Of a DNA stretch of 20,251 nt, positions 1-6,788 are shown one piece after another; within the stretch, counting starts at the first letter, position 1, and each line of letters begins with the position of its first letter. The notes under the pieces were generated by a model. The model was not told the DNA's origin. It ran no database searches and worked only from the letters and a program-made list of their open reading frames with translations. The DNA comes from DAOUBA01 sp034432855 (lineage in GTDB: Bacteria; Chloroflexota; Anaerolineae; B4-G1): assembly GCA_034432855.1 (NCBI GenBank), contig DAOUBA010000068.1:1-20251 (forward strand). Direction: 5' to 3'. The translations under genes were made by a program, and so were the position numbers.

Positions 1-2
1 GC

Positions 3-1427
3 GAACCCCTCTCCGACACGCCGCCCGCAGACCCAGGCGATCTCGTCGCCCGCCACGAGCAACGGCACGCGGTCGCGCCAGGCGCGGGGCACTTTGAGAT
101 TGATCAGGAAGGCGCTCAATTTGACGCTGTGCCCCGCCATCCCCTGCGGACGGAAGCGATCTCCCCGGCGGCGCGTCCGTAGTACGAGCGAGCCGCATAG
201 CCTGTCCGCATCGAAATAACCCGTCCACGGATCGGCGTTGGCGACGATGGGGGCCGCGTCCCACTTCTCCAGTATCTCCGCTTGCAGCACCCACTCCGAT
301 TGCGGGAGCGGGGTTGCGCCGGGGACTTGGACCGGCAACGGCTCCTCGCTCCACAGCAGCGGCTCGTCGGGCGGAGGGCCGGCCTCGCCGGCATCGCCTA
401 CCGTCAGCGTCTCGTAGCCGACGGCGAGGCTCAAGCCCATCGGCAGCGTAGCCTGGGCTCCGGTCTCGCCGTGCAGTCCCACGAGGCGGGCATTTTCCAC
501 GTGCACGAAATCCACGTCGCGCAGGCTGCGGCGCAGAGCGTAGGCCGCCCGGCGCAAGACGGCGCGTTGCAAGGCGACCGGCAATGCCCGCCAGCCGGCC
601 CGGTCGAGGACGATCGCATCTTCCCGCTCCTCCCGCACCACGTCGGCCCAGGCCCGCTCGCGCAGGTCGGCCAGCAGTTCATAATCGGCGGCGACGACGG
701 CAGCCGTGTGGCGCAGCCGGGCGCGGATATTGGGATTGTAGGTCTCCAGCAGCGGCAGCAGTTCGTAACGCAGCCGGTTGCGAAAGTAGGTGGTATCCAG
801 GTTGGAAAGGTCGAAGCGCGGTTCGAGGCCATGCCCGGCGCAATAGGCTTCGATGTCGGCGCGTGGCACTTCCAACAACGGGCGAATGATGGTTAGTTGG
901 TTGGTTAGTTGGTTGGTTGGTTGGTTGATGAGACGGTAGTCGGTGATCGGTGTGGCGGGCAGCATGCCGCGCAGGCCCGCCGGGCCGGAGCCGCGCAAAA
1001 AGTGCATCAGCACCGTCTCGGCCTGGTCGTCGGCGTTATGGCCCACGGCGATCCTGGCGGCCCCCACGCTGGCAGCCACGCGTGCCAGGAAGGCGTAGCG
1101 CACGCGGCGGGCCGTCTCCTCGAAGGCCAGTTTGCGGGCACGGGCAAGTCGCGGTACGTCCTCTCGCTCGATGGTGTATGATAGCCCCCAGCGGGCGGCG
1201 AGCGTCGCGACGAATTCGGCATCGGCGTCGGAATCCGCGCCGCGCGTGCCGTGGTTCAGGTGCGCTACGTGCAGCCGCAGGTCGTACTCGTCGCGCAGGC
1301 GCATCAAGACGTGCAGCAGGCACAGTGAATCCGGGCCGCCGGAGACGCCGACGACCACGCCGTCGCCGTAAGCGAGCAGGTTGTATGTCTCGATTGTGCG
1401 CCGGACTTGGGTCAGGACATCGGCCAA
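3..1427 (-). CDS. tilS: tRNA(Ile)-lysidine synthetase TilS, C-terminus off the left edge
   Basis: TilS converts cytidine 34 of the AUA-decoding tRNA-Ile to lysidine, using ATP and lysine, so that the tRNA reads AUA instead of AUG. The reading frame is open from a TTG at 1427 to the left edge, about 475 codons. The N-terminal PP-loop ATPase motif SGGPDS is at residues 29-34. The family motifs HLNHGTRG and GHNADDQAETVLMHFLRG follow, then RPLLEVPRADIEAYC, and a C-terminal TilS domain with GDRFRPQGM. The TTG start is chosen because AAGGTGATG lies about nine bases upstream and overlaps the stop of the preceding gene, which implies translational coupling. An unusual (GGTT)n-like tract encodes INQPTNQLTNQLT just before RPLLEV. 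The last residues lie outside the window. The identification is secure. Confidence 0.95.
   Translation of the reverse strand, partial: MADVLTQVRRTIETYNLLAYGDGVVVGVSGGPDSLCLLHVLMRLRDEYDLRLHVAHLNHGTRGADSDADAEFVATLAARWGLSYTIEREDVPRLARARKLAFEETARRVRYAFLARVAASVGAARIAVGHNADDQAETVLMHFLRGSGPAGLRGMLPATPITDYRLINQPTNQLTNQLTIIRPLLEVPRADIEAYCAGHGLEPRFDLSNLDTTYFRNRLRYELLPLLETYNPNIRARLRHTAAVVAADYELLADLRERAWADVVREEREDAIVLDRAGWRALPVALQRAVLRRAAYALRRSLRDVDFVHVENARLVGLHGETGAQATLPMGLSLAVGYETLTVGDAGEAGPPPDEPLLWSEEPLPVQVPGATPLPQSEWVLQAEILEKWDAAPIVANADPWTGYFDADRLCGSLVLRTRRRGDRFRPQGMAGHSVKLSAFLINLKVPRAWRDRVPLLVAGDEIAWVCGRRVGEGF
891..926. repeat. Tetranucleotide repeat (GGTT/AGTT) inside tilS
   Basis: Nine consecutive four-base units, seven GGTT and two AGTT, lie inside the tilS frame. 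On the coding strand they read AACC/AACT and give an NQPTNQLTNQLT stretch in the loop before the RPLLEV motif. Nine units make 36 bases, so the frame is kept. Gain or loss of one unit would frameshift the gene. Confidence 0.9.
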
Positions 1428-1430
1428 AGG

Positions 1431-1682
1431 CTACATCACCTTGTAGACCTGGTCGCCCACCCGCACGTGATTCCGGACCTTGATGGCGACCTCATCACCG
1501 GGACCGGCCTGGGCCACGTCCTGGTGCATGATCTGCATCGAGGTGACTTCCTGCTCCAGGTCGGTCGTGTGCCCCAGGATGTGGATGCGGTCGCCGACGG
1601 CGAGTTTGTCCGTCAGTGCGAGCGCGGCGACGCCGATCTTGCCGAACCAGTGAGTCACTTTGCCGATCAACTTTTCGGCCAT
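1431..1682 (-). CDS. EF-Tu domain 2-like (translation elongation factor-like) small protein
   Basis: This 83-residue protein begins MAEKLIGKVTHWFGKIGVA and continues with a single beta-barrel-type fold pattern: LAVGDRIHILGHTTDLEQ, then EVTSMQIMHQDVAQAGPGDEVAIKV. The layout matches domain 2 of translational GTPases, and stand-alone proteins of this kind are usually annotated as translation elongation factor-like. No GTPase domain is present, and its biochemical role is unknown to me. The ATG at 1682 is preceded by AAGGAGGT at good spacing, so the longer upstream reading frame is rejected. Its stop overlaps the ribosome-binding site of tilS, so the two are probably translated from one message. 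Confidence 0.8.
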   Translation of the reverse strand: MAEKLIGKVTHWFGKIGVAALALTDKLAVGDRIHILGHTTDLEQEVTSMQIMHQDVAQAGPGDEVAIKVRNHVRVGDQVYKVM

Positions 1683-1800
1683 CCCGCTACCTCCTTGAGG
1701 GGCGAGGCATTCCCACGGGCTTGATCGCCACAGCATCATCTGCGCGGCCAGAATCATCCACCGGGAAAGATCACCTTCGCGGAATGCCCTGCCCCTGCTG

Positions 1801-2922
1801 TTACAACCGGATCACCGAACCGCAGTACTCGCAGGTGATTTCGCGCATGCCGCGCACGACCTCGGCGGAGATCGTGCCGCCGCAGGTGGGGCACTTGGTC
1901 GGGACGGCGCGGGCCGCTTCGACCGCCGCCTCGTCCTTCGGCTTGGTGCGCTCTTTGGCAATCTCGCCCGATTTGACCCGTCCGATCAACCCGGCCCACT
2001 CTTCGTTGTCGGCGTTGAGCAGCCGGAGCATGGCGCCGCTCAGACGCGCCTCCGGAGCGAAGGCCAGTTCCAACATCTCCTTGTGCCCCAGAAAGCCCTT
2101 CTGGCTGGTCTTGGCTTCGTCAATCTGCCCGACCGGCACCTCGAAGATCAGTTCTTGGACCTTTTGCTTCTCGGTGGTGATGAAGAGCACTTTCTTGGTG
2201 GCGACCTCCTCTTTGCGCTCGAAGAGCAGTCGCTCATCGGTCAGATAGAGGACGCCTTCCGGCCCATCCTTCTGACCTTGCTCCAGGTATTGGGCGCGGC
2301 AGGCGGCCACCACGTCCTCGGCAGGGTGGAGTTGGAACCCCGCCTCGTCCACCTGGTCGAGTGTCCAGCGGACCTGCTCCACCTGCTGCCTGGTCTGGTC
2401 CACGTTCTGCTTGAGCGTGTCGTAGAGCGCACGGGTTGCCGACTGCGCCGCCGACACTTTGCTCTCGAGCATATTGATGGCGCTTTCGGCGCGGGCGACC
2501 TGGGCGGCCTGGCCGCCCGCTGCTGAACGCAGCGCGTTCCCGGCCACATCGGCCTCCTGCTCCAGTTCCTGGACGCGGCGGGTGATCTCGCTGTTGACGC
2601 GGCCGCGCGTGGTGACCCACTGTTGCTTCAGGACGTTGACCTTGTTCTCCAGGAAACTGCGGAAGACATAGCCCCGCGTGCGCAGTTGTTCGATCTCCGC
2701 CGGCAGGAGCGAGAGCGTCGTCTCGATGTTTCCCAGGTCATTCTGCACATCGGTCAGCAGCAGCGAGTTTTGGAGGCTGCTCAAATCGCTTTGGAGCGAT
2801 TGCAACTTGGCCTGCATTTCCTGGCTCGCCCCGGCGGCCGGCGTCACGCTGGAAAAGGCAGGCGGCCTCGATGGCGGCTTGGCCGGCTGCGCGGGTGTAA
2901 CTTTACTCGTGATCTTGCCCAT
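1801..2922 (-). CDS. Coiled-coil protein with PH/GRAM-like region and C-terminal zinc ribbon
   Basis: A 373-residue protein of unknown function. The first ~30 residues are Pro/Ser/Thr/Ala-rich and probably disordered. Residues ~35-195 look like a long alpha-helical coiled coil rich in Q, E, L and A (repeated SLQSDLSSLQNSL-like heptads). Residues ~200-310 form a beta-rich stretch (GVLYLTDERLLFERKEE, LIFEVPVGQIDEA) that resembles bacterial PH/GRAM-like domains. The C-terminus carries CPTCGG and CEYCGSVIRL, a four-cysteine zinc ribbon. No signal peptide or membrane segment is seen. AAGGAGG lies six or so bases before the ATG. It sits between prfB and the EF-Tu-like gene, all leftward, so co-transcription is likely. 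The domain reading is by eye. Confidence 0.75.
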   Translation of the reverse strand: MGKITSKVTPAQPAKPPSRPPAFSSVTPAAGASQEMQAKLQSLQSDLSSLQNSLLLTDVQNDLGNIETTLSLLPAEIEQLRTRGYVFRSFLENKVNVLKQQWVTTRGRVNSEITRRVQELEQEADVAGNALRSAAGGQAAQVARAESAINMLESKVSAAQSATRALYDTLKQNVDQTRQQVEQVRWTLDQVDEAGFQLHPAEDVVAACRAQYLEQGQKDGPEGVLYLTDERLLFERKEEVATKKVLFITTEKQKVQELIFEVPVGQIDEAKTSQKGFLGHKEMLELAFAPEARLSGAMLRLLNADNEEWAGLIGRVKSGEIAKERTKPKDEAAVEAARAVPTKCPTCGGTISAEVVRGMREITCEYCGSVIRL

Positions 2923-2957
2923 TCTTTGCCTCCTTGATTGTTATGGCTCTTTTTGAA

Positions 2958-3014
2958 CGATGTGGGGCAGCCTTTTCAGGCTGTCCGACAGGCTGGAAAG
3001 CCTGTTCCACATCG
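2958..3014. repeat. 57-bp palindromic double-hairpin element downstream of prfB
   Basis: The element starts CGATGTGG and ends CCACATCG. Its two halves are near-perfect inverted copies of each other, and each half also contains its own hairpin (CAGCC..GGCTG and ACAGGC..GCCTGT). The few differences are arranged so that the small stems still pair. It sits in the 100-bp gap between the prfB stop and the next gene. It may act as a terminator or mRNA 3'-end structure, or be a copy of a dispersed REP-like repeat. There is no clear U-tract, so a simple intrinsic terminator is not supported. Confidence 0.8.
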
Positions 3015-3024
3015 CCCCGCGTGA

Positions 3025-4123
3025 TTAGTGGTCGCTACTGGCGCCGATGTTGAGGCGCAGGTACGCTTCCATAAAGTCGTCCAAGCGGCCATCGAGCACG
3101 GCCTGCGTGTTGCCGGTCTCGTGGCCGGTGCGGTGATCCTTGACCATCTGATAGGGGTGCAGCACATAGGAACGGATCTGGTTGCCCCAGCCGGCGTCCA
3201 CGTGTTCCCCTTTCAGTTCGGCGATCTCGGCGCGGCGTTTTTGCTCTTCGAGTTCGAGCAGCCGCGCCCGTAGCACGCGCAATGCCGTCTCGCGGTTCTG
3301 GGTCTGCGAGCGCTCGTTCTGGCAGGAGACGACGATGCCGGTTGGAATGTGGGTGATGCGTACCGCCGTCTCGTTCTTTTGCACGTGCTGGCCGCCGGCA
3401 GACGAGGCGCGGAAGGTTTCGATCTGCAAGTCGTCCGGGTTGATCGTCACGGTGACCTCGTTGCCGATGTCGGGCCAGGCTTCCACCAGGGCGAAGGAGG
3501 TGTGGCGGCGATGGGCGGCGTCGAACGGCGAGAGCCGCACCAGACGATGTACGCCCTTCTCGGCGCGCAGGTAGCCGTAGGCGTATGGCCCGGAGACGGC
3601 GACCATCACGCGCTTGATGCCCGCCTCGTCGCCGGGCAGGCGATCCACGACATCGGTCCGGTAGCCATGAGCCTCGGCCCAGCGCAGGTACATGCGCAGC
3701 AGCATCTCGGCCCAGTCCTGGGCGTCGGTGCCGCCGGCGCCGGCATGAATGGCCAGGATCGCATCGCTCCGGTCATGGGGGCCGGCAAAGAGCAGTTCGA
3801 ACTCCCACTTTTCAATCTCCTGCTCTAACGCCGCTGTTTCGACGGCGAGGTCCTGGCTCAGACTTTCATCACCCAATACGGCGAGTTCGAGCGCGTCCTG
3901 TGCGCGCCGCGCCAACGTATGCCAGCGTTCCACCTCCTCACGCAGGTTAGCGAGCCGCCGCATTTCCGCCTGTGCCGTTGTCGGGTCGTTCCAAAAGTCC
4001 GCGACGGCGGCGCGCTGCTCGATTTCGCCGATCTCTCGCTCCCTGGCGGGCAGGTCAAAGACGCCCCCGGATGGTTTCGAGTTTCTCTTTTAGTGTCGTC
4101 AGACGGTTATAGAGTTCTTCCAC
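3025..4123 (-). CDS. prfB: Peptide chain release factor 2 (programmed +1 frameshift)
   Basis: RF2 recognises UGA and UAA stop codons and triggers hydrolysis of the finished peptide. Reading through the frameshift gives 365 residues, the normal length. The codon-recognition motif SPF falls at about residues 198-200 and the catalytic GGQ at about 243-245, matching the family. The start is GTG at 4123, with AAGGAG five bases upstream. The zero frame ends at an in-frame TGA (4057-4055) after about 22 codons (..ETIRGRL), and the main frame resumes with DLPARERE. This is the known autoregulatory arrangement: low RF2 slows decoding of the UGA and favours the +1 shift. It is the first gene of the leftward housekeeping block. 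Confidence 0.97.
4054..4070 (-). promoter_or_regulatory. prfB +1 programmed frameshift site
   Basis: On the coding strand the sequence is GGGGGCGTCTTTGAC. The slippery CTT-TGA-C is preceded by a G-rich internal Shine-Dalgarno-like run three bases before CTT. This matches the canonical bacterial prfB site, where ribosomes shift from CUU UGA to UUU GAC. Confidence 0.95.
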
Positions 4124-4138
4124 GCTGGCTCCTTGATT

Positions 4139-4193
4139 TGGTAGGTTGGTAGATTGGTAGTTGGTAGATCGGTAATTGGTGAACCGGTAGTCC
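4139..4193. repeat. Degenerate 7-8 bp tandem repeat upstream of prfB
   Basis: Seven tandem units of the type GTAGATTG/GTAGTTG/GTAGATCG lie between the prfB ribosome-binding site and the DUF2283 remnant. Units vary by one or two bases. Their G/T-rich composition resembles the GGTT tract inside tilS. Confidence 0.8.
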
Positions 4194-4197
4194 GCAT

Positions 4198-4265
4198 TGT
4201 TGGCGAACGGCCGCCGGCCGGGTTCTTCACAGTTGCTCATCTGCGTTCAGCGATTCGGTGCTGTG
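4198..4265 (-). pseudogene. Decayed fragment of a DUF2283 gene
   Basis: This stretch aligns with the DUF2283 gene at about 6228-6300. On the minus strand it reads ESLNADEQL, then after a shift EEPGRRPFANNA, against ELLNANEQLWREEPGRLLFVNEA in the intact gene. A five-base deletion after the QL codons breaks the frame. The rest of the gene is not recognisable on either side. It indicates that a second DUF2283 module once lay between the methyltransferase and prfB. Confidence 0.75.
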
Positions 4266-4535
4266 CCACGACAAGCCAGCACGGTTCGTTCCTCGCCTGT
4301 CACCCATCATTCGATTCCCCCACAGTGTAGCCTTCGCCCGTCTCGCGCACATAGTGGGCTGAAAAGCCCTGTGAAAGCCCGACGTTCGGTCTTGTCTATC
4401 CGCTTGCGGGCAAGGATTTCTTGCGAAAGAGTGGGAAGATCGGCGATAAAGTCATCGGACAGAGACGAACCCTTGAGAAAAAGATGGGGTAAGCAGATCA
4501 CTCAGGCGGTGGATTGCAGTCTTCGTCATCTCCCC
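4266..4535. other. Non-coding or decayed stretch downstream of the methyltransferase
   Basis: About 270 bases without a convincing gene. The minus strand holds short open stretches in different frames: 25 codons starting MTKTAIHRLSDLL immediately after the methyltransferase stop, a 64-codon GTG frame, and an HYVRETGEGYTVG stretch. None has a good ribosome-binding site or a recognisable family. They may be remnants of one frameshifted gene, perhaps a lost partner of the methyltransferase, but I cannot show this. Confidence 0.4.
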
Positions 4536-5723
4536 TCACAGCAAGACATCATCTTCAATGGATGGGCAGTTGATGGTCAACACAGTGCACGCTTCTTTCC
4601 CTAGCCATAATTTGGCTTCTTCGCGGATGATGGACACATATTCCGGATTTTGCTCAATGAGCACAAATCGCCGGCCAAGCCTCACCGCCGCTTTTCCAAC
4701 AGTGCCGATCCCTGCAAAGGGATCGAGAACCACATCGCCCTTGAAGGAGTAATAGCGTATAACTTTTTCGGCAAGTTCCAGGGGAAATACCGCTGGATGA
4801 CGTGGATCGTGCGCCGATTTTATACGCCAGATATTCGTGCGTTCATAGTCATCCCCGATTTTCGATTCTTCGACCAGTTTCCTGTCTGGGTGAGCGCGGA
4901 TGTTCCAATCAATCAGTTTGTCGGTGTGCTTGCGGTAGACCAAAACGTACTCTGTCACCGGCACAGGCTTGTACTGCAACGGGTTGCGGTCGGCAGCAAA
5001 GCGCCGTCCGCGCCCGGTAGCCCAGCCTGCGCCTTCCGGCTTTTCCCAAATGATGTCATCTATGAAATCGTAACCTTCCTCGACAAACAGACGGTGCACA
5101 TCGAACGGCACAGCAATTCGCTTGGATGCCTGGTTGCGATTGGCACGGCGAATGAGTACGGGTGAAACGTTCATTACGAAGAAACAGCCTTCTGCGAGTA
5201 CGCGATGGCAATGATGGAGGACTTTGCGTATTTTTAGCAGGTACTCCTCGTAACTGATGTAATCCGTGTATTCAGGGCGAGCGTTGTAGTAAGGCGGGGA
5301 AGTGAAAATCAGATTAACGCTTTCAGCAGGCAATTCTTGCAGGATTTCTTCAGCATCTCCTTGAGCAACGGTATTTCGCAAAGAAGAAAGCACATAGGTA
5401 TCCACGGAACGCCCTTGGGTCTTCCGCGCTTTCTCTGCACGCCCCAAGAGCCTTGCTTCCAGAATTTCCGGTGAGGTGGATTTGTCTTCAAGGATCAGCG
5501 ATGTATAGGCGTCAATCACCACCTCACCTACTTTATCCCGACTGATATTGCCAATCAGCGGCACACGCCAGATGTGATAACGGTCATCTACTTCAGGTAA
5601 CCCAAACCCCACAACATTCTCGAGGTGGGCGCGCTCCAGCCAAACCCGGGCAATCTGCCGGGCTGCTCGAACATTAAGGACGAGATATTTGCGTCGTTCG
5701 CTCACTAATGTACGATTAGCCAT
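4536..5723 (-). CDS. Site-specific DNA methyltransferase (N4-cytosine/N6-adenine, beta class)
   Basis: This protein of about 395 residues transfers a methyl group from SAM to an exocyclic amine of a DNA base. The catalytic motif IV, TSPPYYN, is at about 141-147 and the SAM-binding motif I, DPFAGIGTVG, at about 334-343. That order (IV before I) marks the beta class, and the TSPPY form is common in N4-cytosine enzymes. HPAVFPLELAEKVI precedes motif I, as motif X does. Residues 1 to ~100 are not part of the catalytic domain; they read as a separate small alpha/beta region (YLVLNVRAARQIARVWLERA, then KVGEVVIDAYTSLIL) that I do not recognise. A GTG at 5741 could add six residues; neither start has a strong ribosome-binding site. 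No restriction gene is adjacent, so it is probably solitary or has lost its partner. Confidence 0.88.
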   Translation of the reverse strand: MANRTLVSERRKYLVLNVRAARQIARVWLERAHLENVVGFGLPEVDDRYHIWRVPLIGNISRDKVGEVVIDAYTSLILEDKSTSPEILEARLLGRAEKARKTQGRSVDTYVLSSLRNTVAQGDAEEILQELPAESVNLIFTSPPYYNARPEYTDYISYEEYLLKIRKVLHHCHRVLAEGCFFVMNVSPVLIRRANRNQASKRIAVPFDVHRLFVEEGYDFIDDIIWEKPEGAGWATGRGRRFAADRNPLQYKPVPVTEYVLVYRKHTDKLIDWNIRAHPDRKLVEESKIGDDYERTNIWRIKSAHDPRHPAVFPLELAEKVIRYYSFKGDVVLDPFAGIGTVGKAAVRLGRRFVLIEQNPEYVSIIREEAKLWLGKEACTVLTINCPSIEDDVLL

Positions 5724-5787
5724 AGCCCTATCTTGTATCACAGAGCCTCACTGAAGGACCGCATCCAACTTATGCATAGTCGAAACG

Positions 5788-5826
5788 GCCTTTCCATGAA
5801 CGCATCCGCGCCAAAGGGGGTCTCCT
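5788..5826 (-). repeat. Diverged copy of the ftsY 3' end (copy 2)
   Basis: On the minus strand it reads EETPFGADAFME, against EDLAPFDADAFVE at the end of FtsY in this window. At the DNA level 12 bases (AACGCATCCGCG) are identical to ftsY 7482-7493, and about three quarters of 33 ungapped positions match, most differences being transitions. It lies just upstream of the methyltransferase gene and just downstream of the DUF5647 stop. Confidence 0.65.
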
Positions 5827-5828
5827 CA

Positions 5829-6125
5829 CTACGCTGCTACCGGTACATATAGATTCAAAGGGGTTCGATCAACCCTGGATTTTTGGTGAGCCTTGACGCG
5901 CGCGAATACGACGGGCTTGCCCTCGCTGCCGTATTTGTCCAACAGGTCAAGGTTGTACAACCGCATTTCCGGGTCATCATCAGGCAGAATGACCAGCTCA
6001 AAATCATCCGGCAACGAATCAAACACCTGTGGCTGCTTCAGGAGATAGCTCATCAATTCTCCCACCAACTTGATATTTCGCTCGACAACGGTCTCCGAGG
6101 TGACACCTACTTTTCTCCTAGCCAT
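5829..6125 (-). CDS. DUF5647-like small protein
   Basis: A 98-residue protein. It opens MARRKVGVTSETVVERNIKL, continues GELMSYLLKQPQVFDSLPDDFELVILPDDDPEMRLYNLDLL, and ends GKPVVFARVKAHQ plus a short tail. The pattern of a short N-terminal helix, a P-D-D-hydrophobic strand, an acidic DDDPE turn, a helix and a final VVFARVK strand resembles DUF5647, a small family of unknown function. That assignment is from memory and is not certain. GGAGGT lies eight bases before the ATG at 6125. It follows the DUF2283 gene with the possible mini-ORF between them, so it is probably the third gene of a leftward module. Confidence 0.7.
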   Translation of the reverse strand: MARRKVGVTSETVVERNIKLVGELMSYLLKQPQVFDSLPDDFELVILPDDDPEMRLYNLDLLDKYGSEGKPVVFARVKAHQKSRVDRTPLNLYVPVAA

Positions 6126-6187
6126 TCCTCATACCTCCAGCGATACTCGCTCCAATTCTCGACCAAATCCCTGACCGGCCCTTCCAT
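6107..6187 (-). CDS. Possible 26-residue mini-ORF between DUF2283 and DUF5647
   Basis: Its ATG follows the DUF2283 TGA with no gap, and its stop lies 19 bases inside the DUF5647 gene in another frame. The predicted peptide is rich in Trp, Glu and Arg (NWSEYRWRYEEWLGEK). There is no dedicated Shine-Dalgarno; expression would need termination-reinitiation coupling. The link to the DUF2283 stop and the amphipathic composition make it worth listing. It could equally be chance, or it could serve only to couple translation of the two flanking genes. Confidence 0.35.
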   Translation of the reverse strand: MEGPVRDLVENWSEYRWRYEEWLGEK

Positions 6188-6430
6188 TCACCCCACTGCG
6201 AGCGGCAATTCGGCCTGCTGGCCGGTGGCCTCGTTGACGAATAGCAGCCGGCCCGGTTCTTCACGCCACAGCTGCTCGTTCGCGTTCAGCAGTTCGATGC
6301 CGTAGATCGTGCCGTCGGGAGCCATATCCACGACCAACTCGTCGCTGACCCGGATCGCTTCCACTTCAGCCTGTTTCTCTTGAAATCGAATGTAAGCGAT
6401 ATTGTAACGGGGATCGTAAGTCAACTTCAT
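6188..6430 (-). CDS. DUF2283 protein, putative antitoxin partner
   Basis: 80 residues beginning MKLTYDPRYNIAYIRF and containing SDELVVDMAPDGTIYGIELLNA, the typical DUF2283 strand pattern (tyrosine-containing opening, D-x-x-G-x-x-x-G-I-E-L core). Members are commonly encoded beside DUF4258 genes and are proposed to be antitoxins; this is a family inference, not a tested function. AGGAGG lies six bases before the ATG at 6430, which excludes the longer frame from 6448. The upstream DUF4258 gene stops 18 bases before it, so the pair forms one operon. A decayed relative is found at 4198-4265. Confidence 0.85.
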   Translation of the reverse strand: MKLTYDPRYNIAYIRFQEKQAEVEAIRVSDELVVDMAPDGTIYGIELLNANEQLWREEPGRLLFVNEATGQQAELPLAVG

Positions 6431-6448
6431 TGCAGCCTCCTGACACAC

Positions 6449-6700
6449 TCAGAAATAGCGTACGATGACCGTAATGACCAGCCAATCAAGCTCTTCCTGA
6501 ACAGCGTACGCTTCCACTTGCTTGGTCCCGTAATGCCTGCTCCGCCATTCTGCATCAAATGGGAAGTTGCGTCGAAAGCCGGTGCGTCCAAACTTGGCCG
6601 GGAACTGCTCGCCTCGCTCGACCGTCGCTCTGACTTCATCCTCGGTAGTGCCACGCTCTCCCATGCGCTCTCTGGCATGTGGATGAAAACGAACCGCCAT
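6449..6700 (-). CDS. DUF4258 protein, putative toxin
   Basis: 83 residues beginning MAVRFHPHARERMGERGTT. The motif H-x-R-E-R-M-x-E-R-G-x-x-x-x-E-V, then KQVEAYAVQEELDWLVITVIVRYF at the end, matches DUF4258, small proteins related to BrnT/RelE-like toxin folds and often paired with DUF2283. RNase activity is a plausible but unproven role. The ATG at 6700 has AAGG three bases and AAGGGG eleven bases upstream. The gene starts 15 bases after the stop codon of the ftsY 3'-end copy at 6715-6788, so it opens a new module of the island. Confidence 0.82.
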   Translation of the reverse strand: MAVRFHPHARERMGERGTTEDEVRATVERGEQFPAKFGRTGFRRNFPFDAEWRSRHYGTKQVEAYAVQEELDWLVITVIVRYF

Positions 6701-6714
6701 ACGCCTTGTTCCCC

Positions 6715-6788
6715 TTACTCGATCAACCCCTCCACAAACGCATCCGCGTCGAACGGGGCCAGGTCCTCCAGCGCCTCGCTGGTACCTA
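6715..6788 (-). repeat. Near-identical duplicate of the ftsY 3' end (copy 1)
   Basis: The minus strand encodes VGTSEALEDLAPFDADAFVE followed by GLIE and a TAA stop. This is the FtsY C-terminus of this window with one amino-acid change (G to S). Over about 67 aligned bases (6722-6788 against 7467-7533) I count four differences. The true ftsY ends with TGA, this copy with TAA. Homology ends abruptly at the VGT codons, where DUF2442 begins in another frame. It is not part of a complete ftsY gene. Confidence 0.92.

Noticed and set aside
282..896. 204-codon plus-strand open frame
   Set aside because: It is antisense to tilS, which is intact in the opposite frame with its PP-loop motif.
4139..4193. 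Possible CRISPR or iteron array
   Set aside because: Units are only 7-8 bases and contiguous, with no spacers, no cas genes and no replication gene nearby.
4055..4240. A separate 61-residue protein upstream of release factor 2
   Set aside because: Its C-terminal part is the zero-frame N-terminus of prfB ending at the programmed TGA; the N-terminal part reads through the tandem repeats and the DUF2283 relic.
4307..4501. 64-codon minus-strand frame between the methyltransferase and prfB
   Set aside because: GTG start without a ribosome-binding site and no recognisable motif. It may be part of a decayed gene, so it is described as a gap and not called.
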